A DNA stretch of 64,000 nucleotides, from positions 3,904,667-3,968,666 of the forward strand of contig JADANN010000443.1 in NCBI GenBank assembly GCA_018806985.1, given 5' to 3'. Source of the DNA: Angiostrongylus vasorum (lineage: Eukaryota; Nematoda; Chromadorea; Rhabditida; Metastrongylidae). Made by a program: the position numbers and the translations under genes. Numbering within the stretch: the first letter of the stretch is position 1; each line of letters opens with the position of its first letter. This document shows, piece by piece, positions 37,537 through 47,368 of the stretch. The notes beneath the pieces were generated by a model. It searched no databases and was not told where the DNA came from. It saw nothing but the letters and a program-made list of their open reading frames with translations.

Positions 37537-40500
37537 AAGAAAGAACAGCATAAAGCTCTTGGCCATGAGCAACCCCTCTGAGAGATACGCCATGTACTCG
37601 ATTTCATAAAGCATCGTTTGAAGTGACTGAATGCATATCTAGCTTATACAATAATTCGTGGCGGCGTACCGATGTGGCGAGCCAGTGTTGCTGCTTATAC
37701 AGCGCTAACACAGGTGATATATGTATATATATAATGTTGACTTTTTTATTTACTGCTTTTTACAAGTTTTCACAGTGGGGTATTATTTGTGAAACAACCA
37801 CAATGATGAAGAAATATTTGCAAAACTCGGACCGCAGGTGTCTGCAGTGGGAACCAATAACCCATTTCCGGGGGCTAACGCGTTCACCACCACACTTTGC
37901 GGGTCCTTTGTTCCGTCTGCCTCTCACATATCTAATATATGTATATATATATGTTTATTTATTTACATTTATGTACACATATATTTGGATACTTAGATGG
38001 TCCGTCTTCACTGGTTGTGTGGGCTCTAGCACAATTTCCATTCTCCGAAGATTTGCTAGTTCAGCCATTGTGGTTCCCTGAGTCCCGAGGACAGCCTGGC
38101 CAAAGTCTGCTCCAGATCATCACAACCACAGGGCAGTTGTCCCTTCTTATGGATCATAGAGAGATTTGCCGCCACGAGACTAGATTGATACCAGCACGAT
38201 GGTGCATCCTGGTATTGGTTTACTTTACCTAGCGGAGGTTTCTGATGGAAACATCGGACTCCTTATCAGCTTGCGAGAACGTGCCGGAGAGATGAATCAA
38301 CCAGCTGCACGTCGCGGCCCGCCACCCAGAACACCTCCCATCCACGATGAGGAGGTAAACGGTTGGGAGGATGTACACATTTGTATACAGCCTTTGGAAT
38401 TAGTTTGTGTTCTTGCCCTTCATTACTTCCTCTACAAAAATGAGTAGTACGTAGTAAGAAAAGCTATGTTATTTATCAAACCTAACAAAGAATTCCTCCG
38501 AGGACTTCAGGCATTTGTAGAAAAGACTTACCTTCTTCTCACCAGACATATCTACCATTTCATAACGTTGATGTTGCTTTAATATTTTCGCTTTAAGTCT
38601 CGTAAAAAATAAACAAACTTCTCAAACGAAAATTAGTCATAAGCCGTCAACGTCGATGAAAGTACTATATTTTTTGACGGACGAAGTTCCGCTTCCCCAC
38701 TAGAGACATTAGTCCCAATGCCTGGAGACCAGAAAAAAACCCTCCGTCTTCAGAAGCCCAGCATTTTATTGTGATGAACAAGACACTTTGTGGAAAAAAT
38801 ACCATTCCGATAATACTGAGATATTTGCAGAACTCACACCCCAGGCCAGATTCGAACCCTTGATTACACTTTCTCTGGTGGCTCACCCGTTACCCATTGC
38901 AGCACTGACGCTCTTGCTGCCTCAAAAATGCCTACCACAATTTTTGCAGCCTGAAAAAAAACAAAATAAGAAGTTATTTACCGTAATTTCGACTGTAGTC
39001 TCAACTTAACAGGGTTCAACGCTCACTTTGTGCTCCTCAGATTATCCCCGTTGAGAGATGATTGCTCATGAAACCAAATGAGCCTCGATGGTGCAGTGGG
39101 TAATAGGGTAATCTCAGGAAAGATCCAACACGGCTTAGAATCGAGCGTGGAGTAAGAGTTTTGCAAATATCATAGCATCACTGTGATTGTAAATCGTATA
39201 ATACCCTGCCATGAAAAGATTATAAACAATAAATAGAAAAGTTATACATTGTTATGTTATTTCAGTTGACAGAGTTCAGTATGACCTGAGATAAGTGTAC
39301 TTAAAGTTGAAAGGCAAAACACTGCCGATAACGCGTGGTCGTTATTTTGGTCAATTCGTCGTTGGCAAAAGAACCAATAATTCACAAAATAATAATAAGA
39401 AAATAAGAAACCATTAAACTCGAATTACGTAGATGCATAGCTTAGCCACATATCATGAAACAGCAATGAGATCCAGCGACATTGTCGTATGTTGTACTTT
39501 AAGAATTCAAAAAAGACCTACAAAGGCTAGCGGAGGCTCATCGATGTTGCTAGCACGCCATGCATTCCAATTCTGCATTGGAGGGGCCCATGAAATGTTG
39601 CCGGGTGGCGTTTCCTTTGAGTCAGGGAACTGATCCAATTTGCAGTTTGTCAGCAGAGATTTTGGTCTTTCTTGTGTAGGATGGTCCTCTTCTGTGAAAG
39701 AAACCGGTGTCACACCCGAATTAAGCACGTGCTTTTTCACACGTTCTGCCAAAGAAGGTGGAATAAAGATAGGAATTTCCGGAAGCTTAAAATACGAGGG
39801 ATTGTCGTCGAATCCACTAATAAAATATCTAGTCCTTACCATTGTAACAGCCGACTTCTTCCGCTCACCCTTAAATTCAGATAACATTCTCAAATGGAAC
39901 AGCTGTCGAACAATAGTCGTAGAGCAGCCCGCCTCGGCCACCTTTTTTGAAGAACCTTGACCTCGCCCAAATATTTCTACAACAACGTAGTTTTTTTTCT
40001 GCTCAATTACTCTATTCTAATGCAGAAATTTGAGCAAATTTGTTCAACAATCGACTCGAAGAATAACAAAAAGGTGACAAAACAATTACTGAATAAACGT
40101 ATGAAGTGAAATCCAATTTCTAACCCTAAAACTTACGTTTATGCAGCGATGGGAGATAGATAGATGCTTCAGCAACATACGTCCTGAAAATTCCTTAATT
40201 TTCTATGCACCAAACTGAAGAAACAAATACCTGATATCAAAAGGTAGCAAGAACATTTGTCCTCCCGAGGGTAGAAAAACCCAGTGGTCACGTAAAGTGA
40301 GTGAACTCAACTGTTAAGTCCCGTGGAAAAATCGAGATTAGAAATTATTACTGACCAAATGTTTTATTAACAAGAAACAGAATAGGCCTCACTCCAAATC
40401 CCCTCAGCCCCATCCCCCTACCATGACTATAAACGATAAATCGAAATAGAGAACACTGGCATTATAAAAGTAAAGCTATACATTAGTAGTAGTTACACTG

Positions 40501-42488
40501 TAACGTTGAATATACTGAGAACATATTACACCAGTAACTCGTACTAGGCCAACCATCTAGGTACGGGAAAGCTGTACCAAAACTTTCACGCCAGCTAATC
40601 CAATTTTTGACTTACAAGAAGGTCACCTGCAATTATTAGCCTCCTTTAGTTGCGTGTTATACCCAATAGGTGGTAGACGCATTTTCTGCAGAAACTCATT
40701 AAGTGCCTTTTTACTGTTATCCATAGTCCAACCACCATGAATTTCAGCTTTCAGATCCACACTCTCAGACTAAAAGAAGAGAAAACAAGCATTGAACAAA
40801 ACATTCTTCATAATGCTTACAACAAATTAACGACGGAAATATGTCATGTGTTATGTATTCGTTGCTTAGGTCATAAATTGACGGATATACGATTACTTAA
40901 CAAGATCATCTAATGAAAAACAAAAGTAAAGAAGGCAGAAAAAACAGTTGACTAATGCGGAATCTAGGTATGCACATTGCTAGCATCATTTTCCATAAAG
41001 AAATGATTACGCCCATAGCCCATTACCTGAGCGATTTCTTCAGCCTTCTGCGTGACATACTGGTCATGAGCCGATGGAGGAGCTCTTTTCCATCCTGCTG
41101 AACCGCCTTCCTGAAAACTAGAAGGTTCAGACGAAAACCTCTCATACCCTAAGGAACTACTCAGCACATATGACAAAAATAACCACCAATCTTTGTCATG
41201 CGCAGGATCTCGAGTTCGTAAGCCACAGTGCTACGAGGTACAGCAACACAAGATAAACAGTTCGGACGGCTGGAGAATGACGTAGCAAAGGCGAGCACTT
41301 GCGATACCGGCTGGCTTGCAGGATGCGTTCCTTGTATTTGGCGCACCGAATTGACTTAGATCCCTACTGTTGAGGTGCGATTTAAGACATGAGAATTATA
41401 TACGTACGCCCAATTTACTGGAAATGACAGGAAGTCTGGAGAAGGTTCTTTGGATTGTCGTCAGTAGAAACGCTCGAAGTCTTTCCGAGAAGACAACCCG
41501 ATGATTATACCTAACTCTCAGAGCGGAGCTTGTCGAGCTGTCAATGACCTGCTCACCAAAAAGCGATTCCCCACAAGAAGATGTGACGCTGTCCACGTCC
41601 CTCTCGTAATTTAAAACCATCGGACAGCTTTGATGCAGGATGCGGAAAATTGAGTAGTTTTCTAATGCCCGCTTGAACCACTCGATCATTGCAGGGAGTT
41701 TCCGGTGACCGTGATGATAAAGAAATAATATCGAGTAGCTTTACACCAGAAACAGAAGAATGAAAATTTCTCCCATAAAATTTCACCAACCGCATTCTTT
41801 TCATACTTAGCTTCTTCTGACCATCCAGCCTTGAAAAATGAACCACGATTGGAGTCATCAGCATTGAGTGATCCAGAGGTAACAGCAGTTGCTTGTAAAG
41901 AAGACGCCTAAAAGACGAAGACAAAAATTCAGGATATGTAGTTAACGCAAGGCCTACCAATCACAATAGGCTTAGTAATAAGGAACAAAACGCACTTCAA
42001 GAGCTGGAACATCCGATGATTTCAGTAGACCTTGACGTACAAGGTAATTGCAAAAGTCCAAGGCTGCATTTGTTCCTGCATCCTGAAAAATAAAGCGAAA
42101 ATCACTCCTATGGGATAAACCAATCTAAAGTAGTCAACTTGAGGAAATAAATGTTTTTGAAACTTCATCAAAAGCCAGAACAAATCAACGATAAAATACA
42201 CTAGCAAACTTTAAAGTCATTTATTAGTCCTCGAAATACGGCCACTTTTGGCACACTGCAACATCAGTTATCCATTCTTCACTTAAACAGACAGCTAGGA
42301 TAAGAAACTTTGACCTTCTTATTGAGTGAGTTACCCAATCCCACGTAGTTATGTCCAGGTACACGTAGTTCACACTTGAATCTCTGGGTTCCACCACGAG
42401 TTACGGCGTTAATCGTATACTGTGGAGCACCAATCTTCTGTTTTCCTAGCCATCCGTAAAGGAAACCCTTTATGTCTTTTAAATCCAT
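21875..42488 (-). CDS. rha-1: RNA helicase A (DHX9/RHA-1) orthologue, 26 exons, one apparent frameshift
   Basis: DEAH-family RNA helicase with two N-terminal dsRNA-binding domains. The family unwinds RNA and RNA:DNA in the nucleus and acts in transcription, germline silencing and RNAi. Exons, 5' to 3' on the minus strand: 42488-42315, 42082-41996, 41907-41787, 41148-41027, 40769-40627, 40183-40137, 39976-39522, 37037-36852, 36700-36540, 36372-36237, 36012-35853, 34590-34394, 33429-33315, 33234-33137, 33065-32992, 32017-31865, 31739-31467, 31376-31238, 29184-29078, 28912-28747, 28040-27930, 27491-27372, 27266-27145, 27014-26917, 26274-26223, 22116-21875. dsRBD1 is about residues 1-75 and dsRBD2 about 180-255. 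Motif [10 protein letters not shown] starts at 436, DEIH is 536-539, SAT 568-570 and motif [10 protein letters not shown] 786-793. HA2 and OB-fold regions follow, then a Gly/Arg-rich tail (about 1190-1285). All phases match; the total is 3859 bp, one base over a multiple of three, and the extra base is in exon 22. Length is close to worm RHA-1 (about 1300). Exon borders are inferred from splice consensus and alignment to DHX9 from memory. Confidence 0.95.
22180..22350 (+). repeat. SINE family 2 copy
   Basis: Recognised by GTGTGGTAGATAGCACATGA, the B-box-like GGTCTCGAAGCC, TTTCAGCATCCTTGTAGTTG and the end CACATAATACCCTGCC. It is in the last intron of rha-1, 65 bp from the RGG exon. Confidence 0.7.
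23490..23720 (+). mobile_element. RTE LINE endonuclease remnant
   Basis: A short decayed block in the last intron of rha-1 still reads [18 protein letters not shown] in one frame, similar to the IIGDFN segment of the RTE endonuclease. Stops and frame changes are frequent. The borders are approximate. Confidence 0.5.
24050..24239 (-). repeat. SINE family 1 copy with internal deletion
   Basis: Tail, core and the last bases of the head are present. About 80 bp between core and head, including the B box, are missing, so it cannot have an intact internal promoter. Confidence 0.7.
27430..27434 (-). other. rha-1: single-base frame break in rha-1 exon 22
   Basis: Exon 22 (27491-27372) reads as DHX9 in one frame up to the coding-strand run CTTTCTG and in the next frame after it. 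The first half gives [11 protein letters not shown] and the second [13 protein letters not shown], both matching adjacent DHX9 residues with no gap if one T is dropped from the TTT (plus-strand AAA at 27431-27433). As written, translation stops 27 codons into the exon and would lose the end of the OB-fold region and the Gly/Arg-rich tail. Everything else in the gene is intact, so an assembly or read error in the short run is the simplest explanation. A real truncating allele remains possible. Confidence 0.85.
29480..30200 (-). mobile_element. RTE LINE 3' fragment
   Basis: Nucleotide similarity to the LINE at 52500-55100 is visible over several blocks. Compare CTCGAGGGAATCCAGTCGCT near 29692 with CCTGGGAATCCAGTTACT near 52695, and the TTCGACAAT...GATCGTTAATGTA segment near 29770 with its match near 52770. 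No open frame remains. It sits in intron 18 of rha-1. Confidence 0.6.
30250..30549 (+). repeat. SINE family 1 copy, sense on plus strand
   Basis: This copy shows the element in reading orientation: GAGCGTGTGGAACAGTGGTT (A box), GTGGAATCGATCCCCGCG (B box), the core AATTGGTACCAGACTTGTCT and a T-rich end TTTATCCTTTTTTATT. It is in intron 18 of rha-1, beside LINE debris. Confidence 0.8.
30573..30960 (+). repeat. 390-bp dispersed repeat (family 3), copy 1
   Basis: Shares long blocks with 37986-38372 and 44219-44590, for example GCCATTGTGGTTCCCTG, GGATCAGAGAGAGATTTGCC and TTCCTGATGGAAAC. It ends in GATGAGGCGGTAAACCGCTG. No coding capacity and no terminal repeats were seen. Confidence 0.75.
32085..32300 (-). 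repeat. SINE family 2 copy
   Basis: The best full-length example. On the minus strand it runs from the TCAGCGG...TTGCTGATGGCAGC block near 32280, through CCTCCGTGGTGCAGTGTGCG (A box), to CATCCTGCCGTGAAAA. It is in the intron before rha-1 exon 16. Confidence 0.75.
32592..32960 (+). repeat. SINE family 3 copy with tRNA-like head
   Basis: The head has GGGCGCATAGCATAGTGGTA (A box) and GGTGCTAGTTCGATTCC (B box). The core GTCGGCGAATTGGTACAGGA is shared with family 1, and the tail is unrelated, with TGGATGCGAGGAAACGAGTC. It ends about 30 bp from the donor of rha-1 exon 15. Confidence 0.75.
33591..33620. repeat. short (TA)n tract
   Basis: About 30 bp of alternating TA, followed by imperfect TA/TG-rich sequence to about 33690, in the intron between rha-1 exons 12 and 13. 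Confidence 0.85.
37136..37424 (-). repeat. SINE family 1 copy
   Basis: Full-length, close to the family consensus, with a duplicated GGATAAA end. It is in intron 7 of rha-1. Confidence 0.8.
37459..37534. repeat. (TA)n microsatellite
   Basis: About 75 bp of almost pure TA in intron 7 of rha-1, between two family-1 SINE copies. Its true length is likely to vary between individuals and to be hard to assemble. Confidence 0.9.
37547..37696 (-). repeat. truncated SINE family 1 copy
   Basis: Tail end through the GAGCCAGTGTTGCTGC part of the core. The tRNA-like head is replaced by unrelated TA-rich sequence. Confidence 0.7.
37755..37930 (-). repeat. SINE family 2 copy
   Basis: Recognised by TTTTCACAGTGGGGTATTAT at the 3' end, GGACCGCAGGTGTCTGCAGT and GGGGGCTAACGCGTTCACCA on the plus strand. 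Confidence 0.7.
37986..38372 (+). repeat. 390-bp dispersed repeat (family 3), copy 2
   Basis: Same start (TTGGATACTTAGATGGTC), body and end (GATGAGGAGGTAAACGGTTG) as the other two copies, and the same orientation. It is in intron 7 of rha-1. Confidence 0.75.
38790..38900 (-). repeat. SINE family 2 fragment
   Basis: Keeps CGATAATACTGAGATATTTG, the CCCAGGCCAGATTCGAACCC B-box region and part of the head. The start is lost. Confidence 0.55.
39075..39240 (+). repeat. SINE family 2 copy
   Basis: Contains GAGCCTCGATGGTGCAGTGG (A-box-like), AGAGTTTTGCAAATATC, and the end TAATACCCTGCCATGAAAAG followed by an A/T-rich tail. It is in intron 7 of rha-1. Confidence 0.65.
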
Positions 42489-42490
42489 CA

Positions 42491-42500
42491 CCTAAAATGT
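42491..42500 (-). promoter_or_regulatory. rha-1: probable spliced-leader acceptor of rha-1
   Basis: On the minus strand the sequence ACATTTTAG lies directly before GTGATGG, three bases upstream of the chosen ATG (42488). A 3' splice site this close to the start, with no coding sequence recognised upstream, is the usual sign of nematode trans-splicing. It could instead be the acceptor of an intron in the 5' UTR. Confidence 0.55.
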
Positions 42501-43844
42501 CAGTATATAACAGAACAAGCTATAAAAGAAAAGGAATTTGTCAACGAGTACGTATACCACTATATACCAGAATCACTGATGATTGAAATGTTGATGTTAT
42601 TTGCTAGGTAAGACAGGATCCAGCAATACTTCTACCTTACTTCTACAATGGAAAAGATAAAGCCGTAACTTATCGATCTAAATAGTAAAGGAAATAACCA
42701 CGGTGAACAGGTAATGGATGGAGTAACTTTAGAGTAGATGTGCGAGAAACAGACAAAGATCTATCACAAATCGAAAACTGCTTTAAGGAATGCATACGAT
42801 TTGGAAACTCGTGGGCTGCACATAGTAATACTCCAGAATCAAATTCGAAGATCACGACAAAATATAGAAGTTGTGGCATCTACCGATATTTAGATGAAAG
42901 AAGATACCTGTAACTTTAAAGTTGCTGTGAAGTACCATTCGATGAGTGAGCTTGGTTATCAAAACGGCTCTCAAATGTTATTCGATCGATAGAAGCTTTT
43001 CAGAATAACCAAGGGAAAAAGGCCTAACGTAACAGCATTTAAAAAAATGATATCAAAAATTGCACTGCAGCATTTCTTGTAGCGAATGAGCCCCAATGTG
43101 CTTCTCACCGAAATAGAAACAACTGTGAGGCGCTTGTCAAACAAAAAGTCGTTCAACAAATCCTAAAACTTTACCCAATATTCTTCTATAGTAACCGTCC
43201 TTTCCTTTTACTTCTCTCCACGGAGTTCGCAGTTTTTAACAGTTGCTCACTTTGAGATATTCCCTGTTTGACCCTACCTGTTTATTTGTTGGCCGTTCTC
43301 AAAGGCTTTTATACGACAATGAATAAATGAAATGGTCTTTTTGCACCCATTCACAGACATGGATAGAATTCAAAGGCAGGCACTCGTGCTCCTAAAATAT
43401 TCAATCCAACACCACGCAGAGAAAACATGAAGGAAAAATAGATATCACTACAATGAGTCTCAAATTCGAAGGTTCGATTAGTGCAGAGGGCGTTCTTTCA
43501 CAGAACTCCCTTCGTAAAAGAGCTGAATAAGAAATGGGATATGGATTGTGAAAAATCCAACATCTTTTAATCGGGAAAAATGCGGGAATGTCAAGACGTA
43601 CGATAAAGTTGTTGACGAACATAACGAGTTGACAAGTATGAAGAAGCAGAAATATGGAATAGATCGTGATAATGCGTGGTAAACGTGCTCTATGGCCAAA
43701 TAACTGGACGGATGTGGGCCGTTCCCTACTTCATCTGCCGTCGAGCTGAGCACGAAATCATCACTGCCAGCTCAAGCTGCGTTAGAAGTTGAATACATTG
43801 ATGCGGTACATCTGATTTCATGAATTGTAGAAATCATGAATTAC

Positions 43845-44035
43845 TTCAACACTACGACAAGCATAGTGAGATATGAGCAAAACTCATAGCATCAGTTGGG
43901 TTTCGAACCCGCTAAGGGTAACCGGGGGTTCGAAGCCCAAATGGAGCACCGGCTTTTGCTCATATCTCATTATTGTTGCGGTTGTATTTCACATAATACC
44001 CTGCTGTAAAAGAAGAATAGGTAGTGCATAAAAGC
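43845..44035. repeat. inverted SINE family 2 pair forming a hairpin
   Basis: A minus-strand fragment faces a plus-strand fragment. TGAGATATGAGCAAAA (43867-43882) is the exact reverse complement of TTTTGCTCATATCTCA (43954-43969), and both sides carry a GGTTTCGAA/GTTCGAA B-box-like stretch. The plus copy ends in TAATACCCTGCTGT. Confidence 0.75.
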
Positions 44036-44218
44036 TGCACTGGATCAAGATCGCTACTTCCAATCTACCAGTCCCTTTATACATCCAAGGATCTGTAGTG
44101 CTCAAGATCTCTATCCCTTTTTTAGTGGTCTATATTTTCACACAGAGCTTTTTTTTTACAATTATTCTATCGATAGCTTGTTCGATACATATTTAGTGAA
44201 GCTTGGGCCTATGAAAAG

Positions 44219-44590
44219 CTATTATTTGGATACCTGGGTGGTCTGTCCTCACTAGTTGTGCGGGATCCAGCATAATCTCCATTTCTTCGGAGTTTTGTTG
44301 GTTTAGCAATAGTAGTTCTCGGACTCTCGAGGTCAACCTGGCCAAAGTCTACCTGAGATCGCCACCACCACAGGTAATCGCAGCTCTTGTGGATCAGAGG
44401 GAGATTTGCCACCATGCCACTAGTTTGATATGGTATTGGTTTACTCTTTAGCTGGGCTTCCCGATGGAAACGCCGAACTCCTCAGCTTAGGAGATCCCTG
44501 GCGAAAGGATGAATCCTCCCGATGTACATCGCAGCCCGACACAGAGGAACACCTCCCAGCCATGATGAGGCGGTAAACCGTTGGGAGGAT
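44219..44590 (+). repeat. 390-bp dispersed repeat (family 3), copy 3
   Basis: Same order of blocks as the other copies (TTGGATACCTGGGTGGTC ... GATGAGGCGGTAAACCGTTG), with a short internal deletion near 44430. It lies upstream of rha-1, outside any recognised gene. Confidence 0.75.
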
Positions 44591-45821
44591 TCTTTACAAA
44601 TAATAGTTTACAAAAAAAGGTAAAAAAAACTTTTGCGGACAAGTTGATTTCGCTGCGAGGGACCAGACAGGAAAGAAATTGCCTACTATTAAGAGCGTTG
44701 ACAAAGCTGTCCGTGCTGTATTTGAACACGGACGTTCGACTCATAGGAGCATCCTCTTAAGCTATCATGAAATTTAAAACCATCGAAGAGCGATGTTACG
44801 ATAGTGGGGGCTCGGTGTTCACAGAATATTCGTCCATAAGTCAAGTGTTTATTTTAACGGATAATAATGGATATCCTAAGTCCATGCTCTTGATTTTCAC
44901 GAGTCAGCAATGGGATTGCAATGGTTCGCATTTCGAGAGCAAAGAACTTGGTGCTTCATGTTACTAGCGACTTCTCTGTCTTAGTAGCTGCTTTGTATTA
45001 GTACGTATCGGCAGCTTTGTTGTCAGCTAAATGAATTCCTTATTTTGTTGTCGTTTCTGAACAGAACACACCTAGTATCTTTACTTTCGCTATACGATCC
45101 CTTCCACTTCACTTTCGACTGTGTTCGACGGCTAGAAAAAATCCACATTGCAAGAAGAAGCAGAAGAATCGAACATTTCTTGAAGATCTCTTCTCTCAGA
45201 GAATAACAAGAGTGCCGTCCTTCGATTGACGTACGTGAGTCTATTCGCTTTTTTTTCCTCTTGTAGGTTGATCAGATGGAATCTGACGCGAAGTGGGACT
45301 TAAAAAGAGCATGGACATCAGCGTCCAAGATGATAGTGGATGCACAGCATCAAGCAGTATTCATTACTTATCATGGGCGTATTCGTTTGTTCCGGTTCAT
45401 ATGACATCTTGGGCAACCCGAGATTTAATCTAATGTTCAGAGCATCGAGGCTGATTTATTTCGCGTCAAGGTAATTCGTTCTTTCCTGGGGCACTAACGT
45501 AGCCTTGCTAAGGCGCTTTCAAGTTTTCGCTACAGGCAGTCACCAGACCTTTCCGATAGAAGGAAAACTTTGTGTCAGCAGCGATTGCTTCAATTAATCG
45601 TCCTACCAATGGACTTTCATACGACGCTAAGTTAAATATAAACAACGAAATATAGGTTTAAATGCAGCCAATCTCTCGATGACGATGTAACAAGTCAAAT
45701 GGACGTTATCTTTTATCACCTCTAATCCACTTGATTATCGAGTGACTTCAGTGGGTCCTCTTTGTTCTTGGACATGAGTAAGTGAAGTAGGCTCCGCCCA
45801 CTCAAAAGATACAAAATGAGG

Positions 45822-46180
45822 GTAGGAGCACAGTGGTAGCGACACCAATCATCATGAATACGGTGATGGTTCGATCCTGTGTCCAGGCTCACCAAGCCTC
45901 TCATCCCTTCAGATCGGGAAATCGGTACGGAACTAGTCTGGAAAAAAGTATACCCTCTGCAGTCCAAGTGGGAGGAAAGGTCTAACTCGGCTATCTCAGG
46001 ACTCTAGGGAGGATTGACTCGGCCAGTATTCATTGACATTCATTATTAAAGTAAGACCCTCAAGCAGTAGCGAAGTCACACGCAAAAGTTGGAAGACCTT
46101 CGTGGGTGATGGATGTGTGGAAGCAAATCGGATAGGAGAAGTGTTGGGATCCGCACATTAGTTGTGAAGGATGTATCGTG
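45822..46180 (+). repeat. SINE family 3 copy
   Basis: The head GGAGCACAGTGGTAGCGA (A box) and GGTGATGGTTCGATCCTG (B box), the shared core (CGGGAAATCGGTACGGAACT) and the tail (GTGGAAGCAAATCGGATAGG) match 32592-32960. Confidence 0.7.
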
Positions 46181-46784
46181 TAAAACAAAGGAAACAAAAG
46201 CATTGGACTTTTCACCTGATGCCATTTACCTCACCGTTTTTTGTGAGAGGGTATCCACAAGTAGTTCGTCCTGCTTTGTCATGGACAGAGCATGTTCATG
46301 AGTAGCTCTTCGTTCTCGCATGAAGTAGACGTGGAGCTTGTTCGTTAAGAGTGACGCTGATCCAGCAAGTATTACATCTACACAAGTATTCTCGGTGGTT
46401 TACCATTCTATCGCAGCGAAAAGGCATCTGTGCGTGTCGAACCTTCCGAGTTTCGGTACTGCAGACATTTTCGCTGCTCTTCTCAACGGCAATGGTCTTT
46501 CGCAGTGGTTGAAAAAATCAGCACGAAGGGCATACGTAAAATACGAAGTATAGAGAACATAGTAGTAGGGACTGTGGACCACCGACTCGAACCATCGGCT
46601 CTGATGAAGACGAAGACGTCGAGACGTCAGCCGAATAAATATCTTTATGAACCTCGTGTTAACTTAACAATTCTAGAAGGTACTGATTATTACCACCGAG
46701 GTTAAATGATTGTCGGCTTGAAAAACATAAAGTACAGTACTATACTAGTGCTTTTTTCGCCTCTCTCTCGCCTAGTTTTATCAA

Positions 46785-46985
46785 TTAGTGCCAACAGCAA
46801 TCAGCCATCAGCGGAATTGATCTGGGGAGTCCAAATCAAGGAGGAACGAAAGACCCACATGGTGTGGTGGTGAACGTGTTAGCCCCCCGGAAAGGGTAGT
46901 AGCGAGTTCGATCCCCCACCGCAGACACCTGCGGTCTGCAGTTTTCCAAATATCTCAGCATCATTGAAGTTATAGAGTACAGCAT
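46785..46985 (+). repeat. SINE family 2 copy
   Basis: Leading block CAGCAATCAGCCATCAGCGG, body GGTGTGGTGGTGAACGTGTT, B-box-like AGCGAGTTCGATCCCC and TATCTCAGCATCATTG. Confidence 0.7.
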
Positions 46986-47347
46986 TTTTTCGTCCAACGC
47001 CTCGCAGAACATCTGTTTTATATACCATACAGATTTGCAGCAATGCAGCAAAAGTCCTGCGCTCGAAAACAAAGCGACTAAACAAGAATGAGTGCGAATC
47101 AGTTCATACTGTACCACTGTATACTACACGTGGGAGTTGACATGAACCTACAGAGTAGCGAATTTGTTTAAATGCTGCCCTGTTATGGGAATCTCACATA
47201 TTTGAAGTACATCGATACGGTAGTCCGGTATCGGTGTGAGCACGGTCACTGTTAGGTTTTTCACGCGTTTTTTGAATCTCCTTTTTTGCTTCACCTCGCA
47301 TTACTTATGATTGTATAGGAATTTGTTGATAAGAAGTTTTAATGGTT

Positions 47348-47360
47348 ATTGGTAGTTCAG
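47348..47360 (+). promoter_or_regulatory. probable spliced-leader acceptor of paralog 1
   Basis: ATTGGTAGTTCAG ends 8 bases before the ATG at 47369. The same spacing occurs in paralog 2, which argues for a conserved trans-splice site and fixes the start. An upstream in-frame ATG at 47342 would lie before this acceptor. Confidence 0.55.
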
Positions 47361-47368
47361 ATTTCACC

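Larger units (their letters stand above)
42501..47340. other. region between the divergent rha-1 and paralog 1 genes
   Basis: 4.8 kb holding the SINE hairpin (43845), the third 390-bp repeat (44219) and SINEs at 45822 and 46785. It should contain the promoters of both divergent genes, but no motif could be called. No RNA gene was seen. Confidence 0.55.

Noticed and set aside
37266..37607. Minus-strand frame with a long Tyr-Ile run
   Set aside because: It is the (TA)n microsatellite read as codons, plus a SINE.
39817..39839. A GTAAGG...TTAG segment inside rha-1 exon 7 as a mini-intron
   Set aside because: It would be only about 23 bp, the frame is open through it, and exon bookkeeping works without it.
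41396..41689. 97-codon minus-strand frame between rha-1 exons 3 and 4
   Set aside because: No similarity to DHX9. Exons 3 and 4 join in ph1 phase without it.
45278..45400. Possible first exon starting MESDAKWDLKRAW after an AG
   Set aside because: Nice local composition, but no following exon could be joined and no family was recognised.
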